Below, piece after piece: positions 10,385 to 19,278 of a DNA stretch of 64,000 nt (positions are counted from its first letter, which is position 1; each line of letters opens with the position of its first letter). Made by a program: the position numbers and the translations under genes. Origin of the DNA: Mycobacterium rhizamassiliense (GTDB lineage Bacteria; Actinomycetota; Actinomycetes; Mycobacteriales; Mycobacteriaceae); contig NZ_LT721901.1 of NCBI RefSeq assembly GCF_900157375.1, positions 3,148,315 through 3,212,314 on the forward strand. Reading direction: 5' to 3'. The notes under the pieces were generated by a model. The model was not told the DNA's origin. It saw nothing but the letters and a program-made list of their open reading frames with translations, and made no database searches.

Positions 10385-11224
10385 ATGACCGATGGCCGCC
10401 TGTTGCTCGGTGCGACCCCGTTGGGCCAGCCGTCGGACGCCTCGCCGCGGCTGATCAACGCGCTGCGCGACGCCGACGTGGTGGCGGCCGAGGACACCCG
10501 GCGGGTCCGCACGCTCGCCGCCGCGCTGGACGTCGTGATCTCGGGCCGCGTGGTCAGCATGTTCGACCAGGTCGAGGCCGCCCGGGTGCCCGCGCTGGTC
10601 GACGAGATCAAGGCGGGGGCGACGGTGCTGGTGGTCAGCGACGCCGGGATGCCGCTGATCAGCGACCCCGGCTACCGGATGGTCGCGGCGTGCGTGGCGG
10701 CCGGCGTCCCGGTGACGTGCCTGCCCGGGCCGTCGGCGGTGACGACCGCGCTGGCCGTCTCGGGGCTGCCGTCGGAGAAGTTCTGCTTCGAGGGGTTCGC
10801 GCCGCGCAAGGGCGCGGCCCGCCGGACCTGGCTGGCGACGCTGGCCGACGAGCGACGCACCTGCGTCTTCTTCGAGTCGCCGCGCCGGTTGGCGGCGTGC
10901 CTGCGCGACGCCGTGGATGAGCTCGGCGGCGAGCGCCCCGCGGTCGTCTGCCGGGAGCTGACCAAGGTGCACGAGGAGGTGCTGCGCGGATCGCTCGGCG
11001 AGCTGGCGGCCTGGGCGGAAGACGGCGTGCTCGGCGAGATCACCGTCGTGCTGGGCGGCGCGACTCCGCGCACCGACCTGCCGTCGCTGGTCGCGCTGGT
11101 CGAGGGCCTGGTCGCCGAGGGGAGTCGCGTCAAGGACGCCTGCGGCGAGGTCGCCGCAGCGCATCCGGGCGTGCGGTCGCGCCAGCTCTACGACGCGGTG
11201 CTGCAGTCGCGGCGCGACGGCTAG
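10385..11224 (+). CDS. rsmI: 16S rRNA (cytidine1402-2'-O)-methyltransferase
   Basis: 279 residues, a tetrapyrrole-methylase-fold SAM enzyme that 2'-O-methylates C1402 in the ribosomal P-site. The motifs ATPLGQPSDASPRL, DVVAAEDTRR, SDAGMPLISDPGYR and LPGPSAVTTAL occur in the order of the YraL/RsmI family. The start ATG 10385 is preceded by a strong purine-rich ribosome-binding site (GAGAGGAGC). It is divergent from pmt, with a ~105 bp shared control region. Confidence 0.92.
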   Translation: MTDGRLLLGATPLGQPSDASPRLINALRDADVVAAEDTRRVRTLAAALDVVISGRVVSMFDQVEAARVPALVDEIKAGATVLVVSDAGMPLISDPGYRMVAACVAAGVPVTCLPGPSAVTTALAVSGLPSEKFCFEGFAPRKGAARRTWLATLADERRTCVFFESPRRLAACLRDAVDELGGERPAVVCRELTKVHEEVLRGSLGELAAWAEDGVLGEITVVLGGATPRTDLPSLVALVEGLVAEGSRVKDACGEVAAAHPGVRSRQLYDAVLQSRRDG

Positions 11225-11230
11225 CCGGCT

Positions 11231-12484
11231 TTAACCGACCGACGCCGCGCTGGTGGGGTAGGGCAGCCCGACCACCGGGGCGGCCTTGTGCAGGCATTCC
11301 GCCCATTCCGCGTCGGGGTTGGAGTCGGCGGTGATCCCGCCGCCGACGCCCAGCACGGCGCGGCCCAGCGCGTCGAACTCCACCGTGCGGATCGCGACAT
11401 TCAGCTCGCATCCGGCCACCGGTGACGCGAAACCGACTGTGCCGCAGTAGATTCCGCGACGTTTCTGCTCCCACTGCGAAATCAGTTGGCGGGCACGGTG
11501 TTTGGGTGTGCCTGTGACCGATGCCGGCGGGAAGGCCGCGTCCAGCAGCGCCGACGTCGGCAGCTCGACGGGCACCTGCGCCGAGACCGTCGACACCAGA
11601 TGCCACACCCCCGGGGCGCGGCGCACCACCAACAGCTCGGGCACGGTGACCGTGCCGGTCACCGCCACCCGGCCCAGGTCGTTGCGGACCAGGTCGACGA
11701 TCATGATGTTCTCGGCCACCTCTTTTGGCGAGGCGCGCAGCGCCGACGGCCAGGCGTCCAGCGGCAGGGTGCCCTTGATCGGGCTCGACGTCACGACCTC
11801 GCCGCGACGCCGTAGGAACAGTTCCGGCGACAGCGACGCCACCGCACCCCACGCACCGGCGACGTAGGCCGCCCGGGCCGGAGAGGTCCGCGCGACGCCG
11901 TCGATGAAGAAGTCCAGCGGATCCCCGGCGACCGTCCCGGCGAACTGCGTGCACACGCAGGCCTGGTAGACCTCACCGGCGCCGATCGCGTCCAGGCAGG
12001 CCAGCACGCCGTCGCGGTGTGCGTCCCGGTCGGCGGCGTCCCAGTCGACCCGGCAGCCGCGCGTCGGCGCCGGCGCCGCAGCCAGCGCGGCGGACAACCA
12101 CTCGGGCATCGGCGCGCCGGTCAGGCTCTCGTACCACCACTGCCCCTCGCGGTCGCGGCGCAGCACGCAGTCGGTCCAGCCACCCGCGGCCTCGGGGATG
12201 CGGTGGCCCCGCCCGTCGGCGCCGGCGTCCGGGTAGGACAGGTAGCCGACCCAGCCGCCGCCCACCGCGCCGCACTCGCTGCCTGGCGCGCCCAGCTCGA
12301 CCGCGAACGCGTCGGTCACCGCCACCGGCTCGGCCGCCACGCTCGGGGCGATCACCGCGAGGGCGTCGAACCACTCGCCGGTCAGCGCGGCCGGCGGCGG
12401 CAGGTCGAGCCGGCCTGCGGCATCACCCACGGCGCGCAGCACGCGGGGTGCCTCGCCAAGGTGGCCGAGCGGCTCGATTCGCAC
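11231..12484 (-). CDS. pabB: Aminodeoxychorismate synthase component I
   Basis: 417 residues of the chorismate-binding family. It aminates chorismate to 4-amino-4-deoxychorismate for folate synthesis, using ammonia from a glutaminase subunit not encoded here. The motifs SSPIKGTLPLD (catalytic Lys), IMIVDLVRNDLGRV and PPASVTGTPKHRA are in the C-terminal half as expected. Convergent with rsmI, only 6 bp apart. It marks the left edge of conserved synteny: in M. tuberculosis metS follows shortly after, while here about 30 kb intervene. Confidence 0.88.
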   Translation of the reverse strand: MRIEPLGHLGEAPRVLRAVGDAAGRLDLPPPAALTGEWFDALAVIAPSVAAEPVAVTDAFAVELGAPGSECGAVGGGWVGYLSYPDAGADGRGHRIPEAAGGWTDCVLRRDREGQWWYESLTGAPMPEWLSAALAAAPAPTRGCRVDWDAADRDAHRDGVLACLDAIGAGEVYQACVCTQFAGTVAGDPLDFFIDGVARTSPARAAYVAGAWGAVASLSPELFLRRRGEVVTSSPIKGTLPLDAWPSALRASPKEVAENIMIVDLVRNDLGRVAVTGTVTVPELLVVRRAPGVWHLVSTVSAQVPVELPTSALLDAAFPPASVTGTPKHRARQLISQWEQKRRGIYCGTVGFASPVAGCELNVAIRTVEFDALGRAVLGVGGGITADSNPDAEWAECLHKAAPVVGLPYPTSAASVG

Positions 12485-12502
12485 CGCCCTAGCTTGACAG
12501 AA

Positions 12503-13393
12503 CTAGCCGCGGCTGATGTCGCGGGCGGTCGCCAGCGCCGCCAGCTTGTCCGGGTTGCGCATCACGTAGAAGTTGGTGATCTTGTCGCCGGCGATCTCGA
12601 GCGTGACCACCATCGCGAGCTCCGCCTCGAGGTAGAGCAACACCGCCGGCGCGCTGTTGCAGTTCACCATCTCGACGCGCATCTCGGTTCCGGCCTTGCG
12701 CAGCAGCCCGGTGATGGCCCTGGCCACCTTCTCGGCGCCGACGACCGGCCGCCGCGCCGCGGAGACCTTGCCGCCGCCGTCGGCCATCCAGGCGGCGTCG
12801 GGTGCGAGCATCGCCATCAGCGCGTCCACGTCACCGCTGGCCGCGGTCGCCAGGAACTGCGCGGTGATCTCCGCGTTGCGCTGCGGGTCGACCGTGTCGA
12901 ACCGCTTGCGCCGCGCCCGCACGTGTTCGCGGGCCCGGTGTGCCACCTGGCGCACCGTCGGCGCCGGTTTGCCCACCGCCTCGGCGATCTCGGCGTAGTC
13001 GAAACCGAACACCTCGCGCAGCACGAACACCGCGCGCTCGTCGGGGCTCAGGGTCTCCAGCAACACCAGCATGGCCATCGAAACCGATTCCGCCAGAACG
13101 ACATCCGTTGACGGATCCTGATCGTCGAGCAGCAGCGGCTCGGGCAGCCACGGACCCACGTACTCCTCGCGGCGCCGGGCGCCGGCCCGCAGCGCGTTGA
13201 GCGACTGGCGGGTGACCAGCTGGGCCAGATAGGACTTGGTGTCGCGCACCGCCGAGAGGTCCACGCCGGCCCATCGCAGATAGCTGTCCTGCAACACGTC
13301 GTCGGCTTCGGTTGCCGAGCCGAGAATTTCGTAGGCGATCGTGAACAGCAAGGGCCGCAGCAGCGTGAACCTCTCGGCGTGCTCGCCTTTCAT
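12503..13393 (-). CDS. ECF41-type RNA polymerase sigma factor with SnoaL-like C-terminal domain
   Basis: 296 residues. Sigma region 2 (about 5-75) and region 4 (about 105-160, FGFDYAEIAEAVGKPAPTVR) are followed by a fused SnoaL-like domain. That domain has the two hallmarks of group ECF41, DGGGK (near 212) and NPDKL (near 282). In this group the C-terminal domain replaces a separate anti-sigma factor and modulates activity. The ATG overlaps the stop of the oxidoreductase gene (ATGA), so the two are co-translated. ECF41 genes are typically linked to an oxidoreductase, epimerase or CMD-type partner, which is the arrangement here. Confidence 0.9.
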   Translation of the reverse strand: MKGEHAERFTLLRPLLFTIAYEILGSATEADDVLQDSYLRWAGVDLSAVRDTKSYLAQLVTRQSLNALRAGARRREEYVGPWLPEPLLLDDQDPSTDVVLAESVSMAMLVLLETLSPDERAVFVLREVFGFDYAEIAEAVGKPAPTVRQVAHRAREHVRARRKRFDTVDPQRNAEITAQFLATAASGDVDALMAMLAPDAAWMADGGGKVSAARRPVVGAEKVARAITGLLRKAGTEMRVEMVNCNSAPAVLLYLEAELAMVVTLEIAGDKITNFYVMRNPDKLAALATARDISRG

Positions 13394-14574
13394 CGCAGTG
13401 CGGCCTGCCGGTCGGCCGCCAGCTTCGCCGGACGGTTGCCGCCCTTGAGCCAGAAGTACGAACCCGGCTTGGCGGCCTCGCGCCGGATGACCGACAGCGT
13501 GCCCTTGCAGATCGCTTCCTTGATGGCGGCGGTGGTGCGGCCGCCGAGGGCCAGGTTCACCGGGGTGTCATCGGTGCGCGCGAACTGCACGGTGCCGTGG
13601 GTGCGGCCGAGGCTGATGCATTGCCCGACGAACGCCTGGTTGAGCGCCGCGGGGGCGCCGCCGGCGATGCGGGCCAGCACGGTCTCGGCGGCCTGGGCGC
13701 CCAACGGCTCGGCGGCCTGGCAGCTCATCCGCAGCGGCTGGCCGGACGGCGCGGCGGCGTCACCGGCGGCGACGATGCGGTCGTCGTCGATGCTCGTCAG
13801 CGTCTCGTCGGTGAGCAACCGGCCCAGCTCGTCGGTGCGCAACCCGCTGCGGGCGGCCAGATCCGGCACGGTGAACCCGGCCGTCCACACCGTCGCGGCG
13901 CTGGGCAACACCGCGCCGTCGCCGAGCACCACGCTGTCCCAGCGGACCTCGCTCGCCGCTGCGGACTCGAGGATGTTGACGCCGAGCTGGCGCAGCTGCT
14001 TGGCCACGGAACGCCGGCCCCTTTTGCTCAGCGAGGTCCCCAGCGTGCCGCCGCACAGCAGGGTCACCGGGCGGCCCTGTTCGGCGAGTTCGGAAGCCGT
14101 CTCGATGCCCGTCAACCCGGCGCCGACCACCGTGACCGGTGCGGCCAGCGGCAGGTCGGCGAGCGCGTAGCGCAGCTTCTGCGCGCTTTCCAGGTCGGAG
14201 ATCGAATGCGCGAATTCGGCGGCACCCGGCGCCGAGGGCACCGCGCCCGCGCTGCCCACGGCGTAGATCAGGTAGTCGTAGTCGAGAGCCGCGCCCGAGG
14301 CCAACAGCACCCGACGGTCGGCGGTCTCGATGCTTGCGACGGTGTCGACGACCAACTGGATTCCGTCGCCCAGCAGCGTGTCGTAATCGGCCGTCGCGGC
14401 ACCGCTTTCGGCGACCAACTGGTGCAAGCGGATTCGCTCGACGAACACCGGACGTGAATTCACCAAAGTGATGTCGACGTCCGGCCGCTGGCGCAGGCGA
14501 TTGGCAGCCAGGGTTCCGGCGTAGCCGCCGCCGATGACGACGACGTGTGTTCTCTGGGCGGGTTGGGCGTTCAT
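13390..14574 (-). CDS. FAD-dependent pyridine nucleotide oxidoreductase (NDH-2-like), ECF41 partner
   Basis: 394 residues. The N-terminal dinucleotide fold VVVIGGGYAGTLAANRL binds FAD. A second Rossmann motif TVVGAGLTGIETASELAE (about 165-182) binds NAD(P)H, and the FAD-ribityl site is DRIVAAGDAAA near 285. The layout is that of single-subunit NADH dehydrogenases and related disulfide-independent oxidoreductases; the acceptor is unknown. There is no C-terminal membrane helix. A good ribosome-binding site (AGAGGAGA) precedes ATG 14574, and a predicted ECF41 promoter lies about 35 bp upstream. Confidence 0.85.
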   Translation of the reverse strand: MNAQPAQRTHVVVIGGGYAGTLAANRLRQRPDVDITLVNSRPVFVERIRLHQLVAESGAATADYDTLLGDGIQLVVDTVASIETADRRVLLASGAALDYDYLIYAVGSAGAVPSAPGAAEFAHSISDLESAQKLRYALADLPLAAPVTVVGAGLTGIETASELAEQGRPVTLLCGGTLGTSLSKRGRRSVAKQLRQLGVNILESAAASEVRWDSVVLGDGAVLPSAATVWTAGFTVPDLAARSGLRTDELGRLLTDETLTSIDDDRIVAAGDAAAPSGQPLRMSCQAAEPLGAQAAETVLARIAGGAPAALNQAFVGQCISLGRTHGTVQFARTDDTPVNLALGGRTTAAIKEAICKGTLSVIRREAAKPGSYFWLKGGNRPAKLAADRQAALR

Positions 14575-14610
14575 TGCTGTCTCCTCTTCTCACGGGACTC
14601 GTGCCCTGGA

Positions 14611-14637
14611 GACACCGCAGGCCGCCGAAGCGTGACA
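14611..14637 (-). promoter_or_regulatory. Candidate ECF41-dependent promoter
   Basis: On the minus strand the sequence reads TGTCACG at 14637-14631, sixteen bases of spacer, then TGTC at 14614-14611. The published ECF41 promoter pattern is TGTCAC(A) about 16 bp before a CGTC-like box; the -35 part matches well and the -10 part in 3 of 4 bases. It stands directly before the oxidoreductase-sigma operon, as expected for autoregulation. The match is visual, not scored. Confidence 0.6.
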
Positions 14638-14683
14638 GGCGGCACCGAAATGTGAGCTGGTTCACTGTGCACCGCCGTGCGGC

Positions 14684-15478
14684 TCAACCGCCCTTGGGTA
14701 AAAAGGCGAAGTTGTTGACGTAGACGCCGCGGGCCACCCAGTCGTCCTCGGGCCGGCCCGCGTTCTCCGGATCCTGGTGCTGGGCCGGGTCGAATTCCTC
14801 GATCGGCAGGCGGGCGTCGTCGAGGTCGAAGTAGCCCGAGTAGCCGAGCTCGGTCAGCAGCGCGGTGACCTCGCCGACGGCGTTGGCGTGATGGCGTTCC
14901 TCGGCTTCCACCAGGATCGCTGGTTGGTTGCGGGTGATGGTGTCCACCGCACCGCGCAGCACCGCCACCTCGTGGCCCTCCACGTCGATCTTGATCAGGC
15001 CGATGTCGTCCAGATGCAGATCGTCGAGACGCTTGACCGGCACGTCGATGCTCTGCACCCCGCCGCCACCGACGTCGCTCAGGGCGTTGTCGGTGTCGAT
15101 GGTGCTGCGGCCCGGCTCGGACTCCACCACCCGCATGGTCGTCACGCCCGGCTTGTCCGACAGCGCCACCGCCTCGAGCCGCACCGCGGCACCGACCGCG
15201 CCGAACATCTCCGCCAACTCGCGGGCCTGGGCAGGCCGCGGTTCGAACGCGATCACCGAACGCGACGCCGCCAGCATCGCGATCGTGAACTGGCCGACGT
15301 CGGCCCCGATGTCCACCGAAACCCGGTCCGGATCGCACATCGACACCGCCAGCTGCAGGTCCGGTCGCGATCGTCCGAGCTCTTCGAGGATGCGATATTT
15401 ACGCTGCCAGAACCGGCGGGGCGCAACGATCTTCACCGCAGGCGCGAGCCAGCGTTTGACCGATCCCGCGACAGGCAT
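14684..15478 (-). CDS. FkbM-family methyltransferase
   Basis: 264 residues. The SAM-binding motif VSVDIGADVGQFTIAML lies near residue 55. The FkbM signature LIKIDVEGHEVAVLRGA near residue 160 is followed by PAILVEAEERHH. FkbM enzymes O-methylate sugars or polyketides, and in glycan loci they usually methylate a sugar hydroxyl. ATG 15478 (MPVAGSVKRW) is preceded by AGAGGACC; an upstream in-frame start at 15559 is less likely. It is divergent from the first DUF4832 gene and forms the left end of the polysaccharide locus. Confidence 0.82.
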   Translation of the reverse strand: MPVAGSVKRWLAPAVKIVAPRRFWQRKYRILEELGRSRPDLQLAVSMCDPDRVSVDIGADVGQFTIAMLAASRSVIAFEPRPAQARELAEMFGAVGAAVRLEAVALSDKPGVTTMRVVESEPGRSTIDTDNALSDVGGGGVQSIDVPVKRLDDLHLDDIGLIKIDVEGHEVAVLRGAVDTITRNQPAILVEAEERHHANAVGEVTALLTELGYSGYFDLDDARLPIEEFDPAQHQDPENAGRPEDDWVARGVYVNNFAFLPKGG

Positions 15479-15594
15479 TTGGTGGTCCTCTGCGTGATTT
15501 GTGGAGCCATCAGCGTAATCGATGCGCGGCGGAATTCGTGGTGTGCGGCCAGCCCGCAAAACGTTCTTGCCGGCCGGGATCTAGGTTGGTCTCG

Positions 15595-17184
15595 ATGGTC
15601 GGAACATGCAAGCAGTTCGCGCTGGTGACCGCCGCATGCACGGCGCTGTCCCTCAGCGCCTGCGCAAAGCACAATGACCCAGGTCCGCTGAGCGCCATGG
15701 TCAGCCCGGCGCTGCCGGTGACCGCTCAGGAGATATCCAACCCGCTGCGCGGCCAGTATGAAGGTCTGTTGATTCCGCTTTTCCCGCAAGGCAATCCCGC
15801 GCAGCAGTCGTATCCGGCCTGGCCCGCTTCCTACGACGCGAGTTTCGCTGTTTCGTGGCGGCAGCTGCAGCCCGTCGATCCGGGCACGCTGCCCGGCGAC
15901 GCCCCCGACGACCGCAAGTTCGACTTCAGCGCGATCGACGACGCGCTGACGAAGCTATCCAGCCGGAATATGCGGCTCATGCTCCGGGTGTACTCCTACA
16001 ACTCCTGCTGCGACACCAGCTACTCGAACAACACGAACATCGCCATTCCCGATTGGGCGCGCCCCGCGTCCACCGCCTACCCCGGGCCGTCGAACGGCAA
16101 CGGCGTCACGCAGGTGGTGCCGAATTGGAACGACCCCAAATATCTGGACGCGTTCGGGCAGCTGCTGGCCGCGCTGGGCCGTCGCTATGACGGCGACGAG
16201 CGACTGAGCGTCTTCGAATTCTCCGGCTACGGGGACTTCAGCAAGAACCCGGTCGCGTCTCTGCGTGACAAGGTGGGCGTGCCGGGCCCGGCCGCCGTCC
16301 GGCAGCTGGTGGCGGCGAACGTGACTGCGTTTCCCCACACGCAGTTGGTGGTGACGCCGCAGAATCCGGAGATCGTGCGCGAGTTGCTCGCCGACGACGT
16401 CACGAAGAAACTGTCCGCGCCCGTCGGCATCCGCACGGATTGTCTTGGCGCCCAGTCGCCCTTGCCGTCGTGGGCCGAGTCCAACGACTCCCAATACGTG
16501 CGCACCAACGATGCGGTCGTCAACGCGCTCAAGCAGCGGTTCACCTCGGCGCTGGTAATCAGCGAATGGTGCAACGCCCCCGACGGAACCGACGCACGCT
16601 CCTACTACGACAGGGGCCTGCACGACGTCATCCGGTACCACGTCGCGATGACGTCGAGCGCGAACTTCCCGGGTCGGGATTCCACCTCGGCGATGGACCG
16701 TGGCGCGTATGCCCGGTGGGCCCAAGTCAACGCGACCGCGGGTTACCGGTATTCGGTCGACGCGCAGCCGGGGTCGCAGTCGATCCAGGGCAAGGTGGCG
16801 TCCATCTCGGTGGTGTGGACCAACTACGGCTCGGCCGCCGCGACCGAGAACTGGGTCCCCGGCTACAAGCTGGTGGACTACGCCGGGACGGCGATCCGTA
16901 CCTTCCCGGCGACGTGCAAGCTCAACACGCTGAGCCACGACGACTCCAGCTCGTCGCGCGACGAGCCGGTCGCCGCGTCGTGCACCGAGACGGCGCACGT
17001 CGATCTGTCCGGATTGGCGCCCGGGCACTACACGCTGCGCGCTTTCGTGGACTGGCAGCAACACAAGCCGAATGCCTCGCACGTCGTGACCTACCTGCCG
17101 ATGGCGCTGGCCCGCGACGGCCGCGACACGTCGGGCCTGTACCCGATTGCCACGCTTGACATCCCGCGCGACAGCACGGCCTAG
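15595..17184 (+). CDS. DUF4832 (glycosidase-like) lipoprotein, copy 1
   Basis: 529 residues. The signal peptide ends in lipobox LSAC-A at about residue 22, so the protein is predicted to be lipid-anchored outside the cytoplasm. The mature part begins with NPLRGQYEGLL and shows a TIM-barrel-like pattern (LMLRVYSYNSCC, FEFSGYGDF, VISEWCN). That pattern is typical of DUF4874/DUF4832 proteins, which look like glycoside hydrolases but lack a defined activity. The Glu residues in FEFSGYG and SEW are candidate catalytic acids (inference). A C-terminal Ig-like domain follows. It is closely related to the copy at 19279-20953. Confidence 0.8.
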   Translation: MVGTCKQFALVTAACTALSLSACAKHNDPGPLSAMVSPALPVTAQEISNPLRGQYEGLLIPLFPQGNPAQQSYPAWPASYDASFAVSWRQLQPVDPGTLPGDAPDDRKFDFSAIDDALTKLSSRNMRLMLRVYSYNSCCDTSYSNNTNIAIPDWARPASTAYPGPSNGNGVTQVVPNWNDPKYLDAFGQLLAALGRRYDGDERLSVFEFSGYGDFSKNPVASLRDKVGVPGPAAVRQLVAANVTAFPHTQLVVTPQNPEIVRELLADDVTKKLSAPVGIRTDCLGAQSPLPSWAESNDSQYVRTNDAVVNALKQRFTSALVISEWCNAPDGTDARSYYDRGLHDVIRYHVAMTSSANFPGRDSTSAMDRGAYARWAQVNATAGYRYSVDAQPGSQSIQGKVASISVVWTNYGSAAATENWVPGYKLVDYAGTAIRTFPATCKLNTLSHDDSSSSRDEPVAASCTETAHVDLSGLAPGHYTLRAFVDWQQHKPNASHVVTYLPMALARDGRDTSGLYPIATLDIPRDSTA

Positions 17185-17337
17185 GCGAACAGCCAGTGAC
17201 GTAAACCGCGCGATCCTACCGAGGCTTTATCCCGAGAAGTGACCCCTGACCTGCCCGGGTCCGAATACACTCTTCGAATAACACGTAAACAACGGGGCTT
17301 TTCGGTGCGCATCGGCGCGTGCTCGAAAGGCGTCGCT

Positions 17338-19266
17338 GTGAAACCGTCCCCGCGGGCCAGCGCTGATCGCCCAGATGGACACGTGCCCACACCGGAGGAT
17401 GCCATGCGACGCAGCCTGGACTTGGTGGTCACCTCCGTCGCGACCCAGCTGATGGAGGCCACCGCCGCCACCGCGACCCAGGTGAGCGAAGCGGTCCTGG
17501 CGCAGCTCGTCGAGCAGTTCGATGTGGACGCCAGCTTCCTGCGGCACCATGACAACGACATCCGGGCCTGGGTGCTGGTCGCCGAGTGGCCGCGCCGCAC
17601 CAACGTGCCCGATCCGGACCCGCAAGCCGTCATCCACTTCACCAGTGCCGACCCGGTGCTTACCCAATGCGAGCAGAGTAGGAAGCCGGTGGTGGTCGGG
17701 GCGGAGCTGCCCAGCCGCTCGCTGTGGCGCCGAATGAGCGCGGGTAGGCAGGACGGCGCGTCGTCGGTGGCCGCCGCACCGCTGGTCTCGCGGGGCGCCA
17801 CCATCGGCGTCCTGGGCTTCGTCAAGTTCGGCGCGCGCCGCTGGAAGCAGGAAGAGATCAACACACTCGAGGCCGTCGCCGCGCTGTTCGCGCAGCTGCA
17901 GGCGCGGATCGCGGCCGAAGAGAAGCTGCGCTACCTGGCCGAGCACGACGACCTGACCGGCCTGTACAACCGCAGGGCGCTGATCGCGCACCTGTCCGAA
18001 CGGCTCGCCCCGTCCAGCCCGGGGCCGGTGGCGGTGCTGTATCTCGACCTGGACCGGCTCAAGCCGATCAACGACTACCTCGGCCACACCGCCGGCGACT
18101 GGTTCATCCGGGTCTTCGCGCAGCGCATCCGGGCGTGCGCCGGCCAGAGCATGATCGCGCGCCTCGGCGGTGACGAGTTCGTCGTCGTCCCGGACCAATC
18201 CATGTCGGCGGCCACCGCCGAGGCGTTCGCCCGCCGACTCGGGGCGATGCTGCGCGAGCGGCTGGCCATCGGCGGGCACATGATCACCCGAAGCGTCAGC
18301 ATCGGCCTGGCCACCGGCACCCCGGGCCGCGACAACAGCACCGACCTGTTGCGGCGGGCCGACGAGGCGGTCCTGACGGCCAAGCGCGGGGGCGGCAACC
18401 AGGTCGCGGTGTCCACCGACGACATGTCGCTCAAGAGCGCGTTCCGCAATGACATCGAATTGCACCTGCAGGGCGACATCGACAGCGAAGCGCTGTTGCT
18501 GCATTACCTGCCCGAGGTCGATCTGTGGACGGGCGCCATCGTCGCCGCCGAGGCGCTGGTGCGCTGGCGCCACCCGATATGGGGGCTGCTGCTGCCCGAT
18601 TCGTTCATCGGGATCGCCGAATCGACCAACCTGGCCGGCGAGCTGGGTCAGTGGGTGATGCGCAGCGCCTGCGCGGAGTTCAGCCGGTGGCGGGCCAACG
18701 GCGTCGGGCAGAGCGCCGTGCTGCGGATCAACGTCTCGCCGGTCCAGCTGATCACTCGCGGCTTTGTGCGCAGCGTCGCCGACACCATCGAGGAGTTCGG
18801 CCTCGACGGCGCGTCGATATGCCTGGAGATCACCGAGCGGGCCGTGGTGCACGACATCGAAACCACCCGAAATACTTTGCACGAGCTCAAAGAGGTCGGT
18901 GTGCAAATCGCCATCGACGACTTCGGTAGTGGCTATGCGGTGTTGTCGCACCTGAAGTCGCTTCCGGTGGACATCCTGAAGATCGACGCGGGGTTCGTTC
19001 GCGACCTCGGCACCAACGCCGGGGATCTGGCGATCGTGCGGGCGATCATCGGCCTGGCCGAGGCGTTCGGTTTGCAGCTGGTCGCCGAGGGCGTCGAAAC
19101 CCCGGCTGCCGCACAGACTTTGATGCAGCACGGGTGCCACCGTGCGCAGGGCTTCTTGTTGTCCAAGCCCGTACCGGGCAATGCGATGGAGGCGCTGCTG
19201 GCCGCGCGCTGGATGCCGTTGCCGTTCCTTGCCGACCGCCCGACATTGTCGGCGGGTGCGGTCTAA
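17338..19266 (+). CDS. GAF-GGDEF-EAL cyclic di-GMP turnover protein
   Basis: 642 residues with three domains: GAF-like sensor (about 40-195), GGDEF (about 205-360) and EAL (about 375-625). The GGDEF motif RLGGDEFVVV is intact. The allosteric I-site RxxD is replaced by AGQS, so product inhibition is not expected. The EAL active-site residues all appear present (EALVRW, INVSPVQL, EITERA, DDFGSGY, LKID, AEGVET). The protein can thus in principle make and degrade c-di-GMP, like M. tuberculosis Rv1354c. GTG 17338 follows GAAAGG; an earlier GTG at 17239 is possible. It lies between the two DUF4832 genes. Confidence 0.88.
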   Translation: MKPSPRASADRPDGHVPTPEDAMRRSLDLVVTSVATQLMEATAATATQVSEAVLAQLVEQFDVDASFLRHHDNDIRAWVLVAEWPRRTNVPDPDPQAVIHFTSADPVLTQCEQSRKPVVVGAELPSRSLWRRMSAGRQDGASSVAAAPLVSRGATIGVLGFVKFGARRWKQEEINTLEAVAALFAQLQARIAAEEKLRYLAEHDDLTGLYNRRALIAHLSERLAPSSPGPVAVLYLDLDRLKPINDYLGHTAGDWFIRVFAQRIRACAGQSMIARLGGDEFVVVPDQSMSAATAEAFARRLGAMLRERLAIGGHMITRSVSIGLATGTPGRDNSTDLLRRADEAVLTAKRGGGNQVAVSTDDMSLKSAFRNDIELHLQGDIDSEALLLHYLPEVDLWTGAIVAAEALVRWRHPIWGLLLPDSFIGIAESTNLAGELGQWVMRSACAEFSRWRANGVGQSAVLRINVSPVQLITRGFVRSVADTIEEFGLDGASICLEITERAVVHDIETTRNTLHELKEVGVQIAIDDFGSGYAVLSHLKSLPVDILKIDAGFVRDLGTNAGDLAIVRAIIGLAEAFGLQLVAEGVETPAAAQTLMQHGCHRAQGFLLSKPVPGNAMEALLAARWMPLPFLADRPTLSAGAV

Positions 19267-19278
19267 CGAGAAATCAGG

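Noticed and set aside
8714..11164. Very long minus-strand frame covering both pmt and the rsmI region
   Set aside because: Only the part from 10279 leftwards has O-mannosyltransferase motifs; the rest is the antisense of rsmI, which has strong motifs and its own ribosome-binding site.
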